A model generated the notes under the pieces. It was not told the DNA's origin. It searched no databases and saw nothing but the letters and a program-made list of their open reading frames with translations. A stretch of 64,000 nucleotides of DNA from Kytococcus sedentarius DSM 20547 (GTDB lineage: Bacteria > Actinomycetota > Actinomycetes > Actinomycetales > Dermatophilaceae): contig NC_013169.1 of NCBI RefSeq assembly GCF_000023925.1, positions 62,001 through 126,000 on the forward strand. The letters are read 5' to 3'. Made by a program: the position numbers and the translations under genes. Shown here piece after piece: positions 60,124 through 64,000 of this stretch; position 1 is the stretch's first letter, and every line of letters starts with the position of its first letter.

Positions 60124-60447
60124 ATGGACAACATCACGCCCCAGGACCTTCCCGACGACGCCGTCGTGCTCGACGTTCGCGAGCCCGAGGAGTGGGCCGC
60201 CGGCCACGCGCCGAACGCCGTGCACATCCCGCTGGCCGACGTCCCGGCCCGCGTCGACGAGCTCCCGGACCCCTCCACCGACGGCCCGCTGCCGGTGACC
60301 TGCCGCTCCGGTGGCCGCTCGAGCCGCGCCGTGCAGTGGCTGCAGGCCCAGGGCTACGAGGTCGTGAACGTCGACGGCGGCATGAAGGCCTGGTCCGCTG
60401 CCGGCAAGCAGGTGGTGTCCGATGCGGGGGAGCCCCAGGTCATCTGA
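60124..60447 (+). CDS. Single-domain rhodanese
   Basis: 107 residues, one rhodanese domain. VVLDVREPEEWAAGHAPNAV is the CH2A region and VTCRSGGRSSRAVQWLQ the active-site loop with the persulfide-forming cysteine. YEVVNVDGGMKAWSAAGK closes the fold. It handles sulfane sulfur; the partner is unknown. It follows the glycosylase gene by 26 bases. Confidence 0.93.
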   Translation: MDNITPQDLPDDAVVLDVREPEEWAAGHAPNAVHIPLADVPARVDELPDPSTDGPLPVTCRSGGRSSRAVQWLQAQGYEVVNVDGGMKAWSAAGKQVVSDAGEPQVI

Positions 60448-60525
60448 TCGCAGCCCTTCTGCCGGGGCATAGCCGGCTCTGCCGAAATCCGTAGATTCGC
60501 CTCGACGGAGCCATAGGCTGCCCCC

Positions 60526-61809
60526 GTGGACCCGATCACCAACCCGTACGCCCCCGGCGCCGGCCAACGCCCGCCCGAGCTCGCCGGCCGCGACGAGTAC
60601 CTCCGCCAGTTCGACGTGGTGCTCGAGCGCATCCGGCGGGGCCGCCCGGACCGCAGCGTCCTGCTCACCGGCCTGCGCGGCGTCGGCAAGACGGTCCTCC
60701 TCAACGCCCTGCGCGGCCAGGCGGTACGGGCCAACTGGGGCACCGGCAAGCTCGAGGCGCGCCCCGACCAGTCGCTGCGCCGCCCGCTGGCCAGCGCCCT
60801 GCACACCGCCGTGCGCGAGCTGGGCCACCCGCAGCAGGAGGACGTCGACCACGTCCTGGGCGTGGTCAAGGCCTTCGCCCAGCGCGACGCCCCCGCCAAC
60901 GCCAAGCTCCGTGACCGCTGGAGCCCCGGCATCGACGTGCCGGCGGTCTCCGGCCGGGCCGACTCCGGCGACATCGAGATCGACCTGGTCGAGCTGCTCA
61001 CGGACGTCGGCGGGCTGGCGGCCGACGTGGGCAAGGGGGTAGGCATCTTCATCGACGAGATGCAGGACCTGGGGCCCGATGACGTCTCGGCCGTCTGTGC
61101 GGCGTTCCACGAGATCGGGCAGCAGGCTCTCCCGGTGCTTGTGGTCGGCGCGGGACTGCCGCACCTGCCGGCGGTGCTGAGCGCCAGCAAGTCGTACTCC
61201 GAGCGGCTCTTCCGCTACCACCGCATCGACCGGCTGGAGCGCGCGGAGGCCTACCGCGCCCTGCAGGCGCCGGCCGCCGACGAGGGCGCCGAGTGGCAGG
61301 ACGACGCACTGGCGGCCATGTACGCCGCCACGGGTGGGTACCCGTACTTCATCCAGGCCTACGGCAAGGAGGTGTGGGACTTGGCGCCCCAGTCGCCGAT
61401 CACGGCCGAGGACGTGCGCGTGGCGGCGCCGAGCGCCGAGGCCGAGCTGGCGGTCGGGTTCTTCGGGTCCCGCTACGAGCGCGCCACGCCGGGGGAGCGG
61501 GAGTACCTGCGTGCGATGGCTGAGGCGGCGATCACCGTGGCCGAGGAGGAGGTCGCCGCGGAGGCGGGCGGCGCCGGCTCGGGCGAGGAGGCCGTGGCCC
61601 CGGCGGAGTCGAAGGACCCGCTGACGCGGGCCGAGGAGGTCGAGGCGGTGCCGACCTCCGTGGTGGCCGAGGTGCTGGGCCGCAAGCCGCAGTCGCTCTC
61701 CCCGGCGCGCGACGCGCTCATGAAGAAGGGCCTGGTCTACGCACCGGAGCGCGGGAAGATCGCGTTCACCGTGCCCCACTTCGGGCGGTACCTGCGCAAC
61801 AGTGCGTGA
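60526..61809 (+). CDS. AAA ATPase with C-terminal winged helix
   Basis: 427 residues, GTG start. Walker A is LTGLRGVGKTVLLNAL, Walker B GVGIFIDEMQDL, sensor-1 region LVVGAGLPHLPAVL, then RLFRYHRIDRL and GGYPYFIQAYGKEVWD as in ORC/Cdc6-like and STAND-type ATPases. The C-terminal 100 residues include an Ala/Glu linker and a winged helix (VVAEVLGRKPQSLSPARDAL MKKGLVY reading on). Such proteins bind DNA or regulate toxins; its actual partner is not evident. It stands alone. Confidence 0.85.
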   Translation: MDPITNPYAPGAGQRPPELAGRDEYLRQFDVVLERIRRGRPDRSVLLTGLRGVGKTVLLNALRGQAVRANWGTGKLEARPDQSLRRPLASALHTAVRELGHPQQEDVDHVLGVVKAFAQRDAPANAKLRDRWSPGIDVPAVSGRADSGDIEIDLVELLTDVGGLAADVGKGVGIFIDEMQDLGPDDVSAVCAAFHEIGQQALPVLVVGAGLPHLPAVLSASKSYSERLFRYHRIDRLERAEAYRALQAPAADEGAEWQDDALAAMYAATGGYPYFIQAYGKEVWDLAPQSPITAEDVRVAAPSAEAELAVGFFGSRYERATPGEREYLRAMAEAAITVAEEEVAAEAGGAGSGEEAVAPAESKDPLTRAEEVEAVPTSVVAEVLGRKPQSLSPARDALMKKGLVYAPERGKIAFTVPHFGRYLRNSA

Positions 61810-62242
61810 GGTGTCCGCGTACGGGTGATTTTGATCCTGAGACGCGTCCAGGCAAAGAGTTTGATCAAAGTGATCCACGGAGGACTCGGTTTGGGCGAAA
61901 TTGATCCGGCTGGCGGCCGATTCTGATCCTTACGGGTGGTGTTTGAATCGCCCGGGTCTGGTGGAGGCTCTGATCCAACGGAAGGATGCAGAGCATGCCA
62001 GCACCAAGGAAGTACCCCGACGAGCTCCGTGAACCTGCTACGAGGATGACCCCCGAAGCCCGTCAAGACCCCGCTACGAGGTCTGGAGCAGTCCCGTCTT
62101 TCGCCATGTCGTGAAGCGGGCCGCAACATCATGCTGTGGGTCTCCCCCCACCCCTGGTGGTCCCGGCAGACGGCCATGCGGATCGCGTGTTCAGTGACCG
62201 TGGAGGCCAGGCAAGTGCTCCGTGGAGAAGAACGCGGAGAGG
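61810..62242. other. 433-bp transposon-scarred intergenic region
   Basis: No intact gene. Six TGATC words occur between 61832 and 61976, and TACGGGTG followed by a T-rich TTTGA recurs at 61820 and 61931, apparently degenerate IS ends. GAATCGCCCGGGTCTGGTGG near 61945 resembles the left end of actinobacterial IS3 elements. An OrfA remnant follows (separate entry). From 62115 to 62242 nothing is recognised. Confidence 0.6.
61995..62114 (+). pseudogene. IS3-family OrfA, N-terminal remnant
   Basis: 39 codons reading MPAPRKYPDELREPATRM and then PEARQDPATRSGAVPSF before a stop: the characteristic start of IS3-family OrfA, with the DNA-binding helix-turn-helix missing and no OrfB downstream. Confidence 0.8.
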
Positions 62243-63499
62243 TCAGACCCGTGCCCCGCTGGATGCCGAGGGGGTGGAGGGCCGGCGTGGGTGAGTCCGG
62301 AGCGCCCAGAGAGCGCCGCCGACAGCGACGAGGACCTGCAGCGCACCGGTGAGCACCAGGGTGGTGCCGGCGCCAAGCCATCCGATGAGGGCGCCGCCAG
62401 CCAGGAGTCCCGCCGAGGTGCCCCCCGAATGGAAGACTGTCTGGGCGGTGAAGGCCGCGCGGCGCTCGTTGCCACGAGTCTGGTCGGTGATCACGCCGTT
62501 GAGGGCCGCAATCCCCCAGGGCATCGCGGCTCCGCCCACAGCGGCCAAGGCCACGATGCTGGTGAGGCTGGGTGCCACGAGTGGAAGGGCGATGAACACC
62601 GACCCGAGGATGGCCCAGGCGGTGAGCATCGTCGGCATCCGGGGGATCCGGTCGATGACCAGAGGAACCAGCATCGAGGCGATCACCGAGGCCGCTCCAT
62701 ACCCGCTCATGCCGGCGGCGATGAGGGCCCCGGGGCGGCCGTGATCCACCCCCAGGACGGCCAGTCCGAGGCTGAAGCCGAACCAGCACAGACCGCCGAT
62801 CCCTGCCATGAGCACTCCCGCGGCGATCTGGGGGTGGGCTCTCAGTACCGTGCGCGCCGAGGTGGCGCGCTGCGGCGGTCCGCTCGGCGAGGCGTTGGCG
62901 GAGTCCTCCCCGGGAGTTGCCGGCGCGCCGGGGACGAGCGTGAAGGCCAGAGCTGCCGCCGCGATCACGACGGTCTCGCACCACAGCAGGGAAGAGGCCC
63001 CGAGCGCACTCACGCCCCACGCGCCCAAGGGAGGCGCGAAGACCATCGACACCCGGTGGGCCAGGTCCTGCCACGCGAGCCATTGGGCGGGTCCCGAGCG
63101 GCCTCCCTGTGCTAGGTGGGCATCGGCCAGGTCTGAGGCGAGGGAGCGCTGTGCTGGCCCGAGGAGTGCGCCGGCGGCACCGGAAATGAGGCCTGATGTG
63201 CACAAAGTTGCAGAGGTCACCTGTCCGTGCAGGGCAACCACCGGGACGACGGCGAGCCCCACGGCGTTCACGCCCATCACTGCCGCCAGGGGTCCCCCGC
63301 TGGTCAGGCGCTGGAGGATGCCGCGACCCCACCAGCCGACCGTCAGCAGCGGGAGCCCCGCCATGCCACCCACCAGTCCCGTGGCCCAAGCCTCTCCAGT
63401 CTCCTCGAGGGCGACGAGCGGCAAGGCGATGGCCGTCATGCGTGTGCCGATCCACGTGATGAAGGTGATGGCGGTCATGAGGAGGAGTCCGGTGCGCAC
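62243..63499 (-). CDS. MFS transporter
   Basis: 418 residues from a GTG at 63499. About 12 membrane helices, e.g. GLLLMTAITFITWIGTRMTA, LGPAQRSLASDLADAHLAQG after TM4, and VGGAAMPWGIAALNGVITDQ. A polar central loop (PGEDSANASPSGPPQRATSA) splits the two halves. It resembles macrolide-efflux/enterobactin-exporter-like MFS; the substrate is unknown. It is divergent from a LysR regulator 72 bases away, which likely controls it. It lies beside an IS3 scar, so it may be acquired. Confidence 0.83.
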   Translation of the reverse strand: MRTGLLLMTAITFITWIGTRMTAIALPLVALEETGEAWATGLVGGMAGLPLLTVGWWGRGILQRLTSGGPLAAVMGVNAVGLAVVPVVALHGQVTSATLCTSGLISGAAGALLGPAQRSLASDLADAHLAQGGRSGPAQWLAWQDLAHRVSMVFAPPLGAWGVSALGASSLLWCETVVIAAAALAFTLVPGAPATPGEDSANASPSGPPQRATSARTVLRAHPQIAAGVLMAGIGGLCWFGFSLGLAVLGVDHGRPGALIAAGMSGYGAASVIASMLVPLVIDRIPRMPTMLTAWAILGSVFIALPLVAPSLTSIVALAAVGGAAMPWGIAALNGVITDQTRGNERRAAFTAQTVFHSGGTSAGLLAGGALIGWLGAGTTLVLTGALQVLVAVGGALWALRTHPRRPSTPSASSGARV

Positions 63500-63571
63500 G
63501 AGACGATCGTCCTGGTCGATCGTCGGCTCGGGTAGGTCCTGAATGGGGCCGCCAAGTCATACGCTTTGAGC

Positions 63572-64000
63572 ATGAGGCCCCGGCTCACAGTGGATGACCT
63601 GATGCTCGTCGAGTCCGTGTCCCGGCACGGCTCGGTGGGCGCTGCTGCGCGCGAGCTGCTGACGACCCAGCCCTCGGCCTCTCGACGACTGGCCGCGCTG
63701 GAGCGGCGCCTGGGGGTCACGTTGTTCGAGCGGGACACCACCGGGGCTCGTGCGACGCCGGCGGGGCGGGAGTTGGCTCGACAGGCGGCTCGCCTGCTCT
63801 CGGAGCTGGAGGCCGTCCCCGCCCGAATCGCCGCGGCAGTGGAGGCCCCCAGCGTGAGCCTCGGCACGATCCAGGCGCTGGCACCCATGGTGTTCACTGC
63901 CGCTCAGATCGAGCTGGAGGGCATCAGGGTCCAGGCGGAGGTTGACCACGGACCGGTCCTGATCAGCGAGGTCGCGCAGGGGGTCCTGGACGCGGCGATC
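63572..64000 (+). CDS. LysR-family transcriptional regulator, 3' end outside window
   Basis: 143 residues visible. The N-terminal winged helix is classical LysR: LMLVESVSRHGSVGAAAREL, TTQPSASRRLAALERRLGV, TLFERDTTGARATPAG. The linker helix and the start of the effector domain (VSLGTIQALAPMVFTAAQI) follow and run off the right edge. It is divergent from the MFS gene, the usual arrangement for its target. Confidence 0.9.
   Translation, partial: MRPRLTVDDLMLVESVSRHGSVGAAARELLTTQPSASRRLAALERRLGVTLFERDTTGARATPAGRELARQAARLLSELEAVPARIAAAVEAPSVSLGTIQALAPMVFTAAQIELEGIRVQAEVDHGPVLISEVAQGVLDAAI

Noticed and set aside
60526-61809. AAA ATPase as a replication initiator or toxin-antitoxin partner
   Set aside because: No origin-like repeats, DnaA boxes or small companion gene lie beside it.
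1-64000. tRNA, rRNA, tmRNA, CRISPR, origin of replication or prophage
   Set aside because: No cloverleaf-like or rRNA sequence, spacer arrays, iteron clusters or phage structural genes were recognised on either strand.

Overview
The window is high-GC (about 70% by eye) DNA with compact, often 4-bp-overlapping genes, GTG starts, LysA/DapL, PhoD, MMPL and BCCT proteins and actinobacterial insertion sequences. This fits an actinobacterium, most likely of the order Micrococcales; genus is not decidable from the sequence alone.

Layout. 1-8.4 kb (all minus strand): an Nramp-related transporter (cut by the left edge), a sugar porter, a giant RecB-like nuclease/helicase fusion and an NAD-type malic enzyme. 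8.48-11.7 kb: a nested transposon. An IS5-family element with an SH3-domain passenger gene has been split by an IS256-family element that carries a VOC (glyoxalase/bleomycin-resistance fold) passenger gene; removing the IS256 unit and one copy of its 9-bp target duplication restores the IS5 transposase frame. The nest ends 10 bp before the flavohemoglobin gene hmp. 13.1-19 kb: a decayed and an intact peptidase E-like gene, an unusual zinc-ribbon SDR protein, small secreted proteins (one of only 45 residues), and a perfect 19-bp-arm palindrome. 19.1-23.6 kb: a lysine/DAP operon dapB-dapA-dapL-lysA, i.e. the aminotransferase variant of the pathway. 23.8-31.7 kb: acidic lipoproteins, two lipoprotein alpha/beta-hydrolases flanking aroD, a TupA-like ATP-grasp protein and a BCCT osmolyte transporter.

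31.7-39.85 kb is an accessory island bracketed by two different IS481-family transposase remnants. It holds a MerR/MFS pair and a MarR-controlled cassette (FrnE/DsbA-like oxidoreductase, cytidine-deaminase-fold enzyme, two SMR efflux subunits, an MFS permease). Two near-identical 14-bp palindromes lie before marR and before the cassette. An ISL3-family element with a perfect 8-bp target duplication has split the SMR pair. The right edge of the island has destroyed a second TupA-like gene, of which only the 3' end remains.

39.85-64 kb returns to ordinary chromosome: an ABC exporter with its two-component system, a quinone oxidoreductase, a DUF2867 SDR, a CPBP protease, a Tat-exported PhoD phosphatase behind a two-unit PHO box, two acyl-CoA ligases and acetyl-CoA synthetase, an MMPL transporter, an App1-type phosphatase, an Fpg/Nei glycosylase, a rhodanese, an AAA ATPase, an IS3 scar, and an MFS/LysR divergent pair cut by the right edge. 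Throughout the core DNA the octamer CGATGCGG (either strand) is strikingly frequent, about 35 copies by hand count, and it is nearly absent from the mobile segments. No rRNA, tRNA, CRISPR array or riboswitch was recognised.
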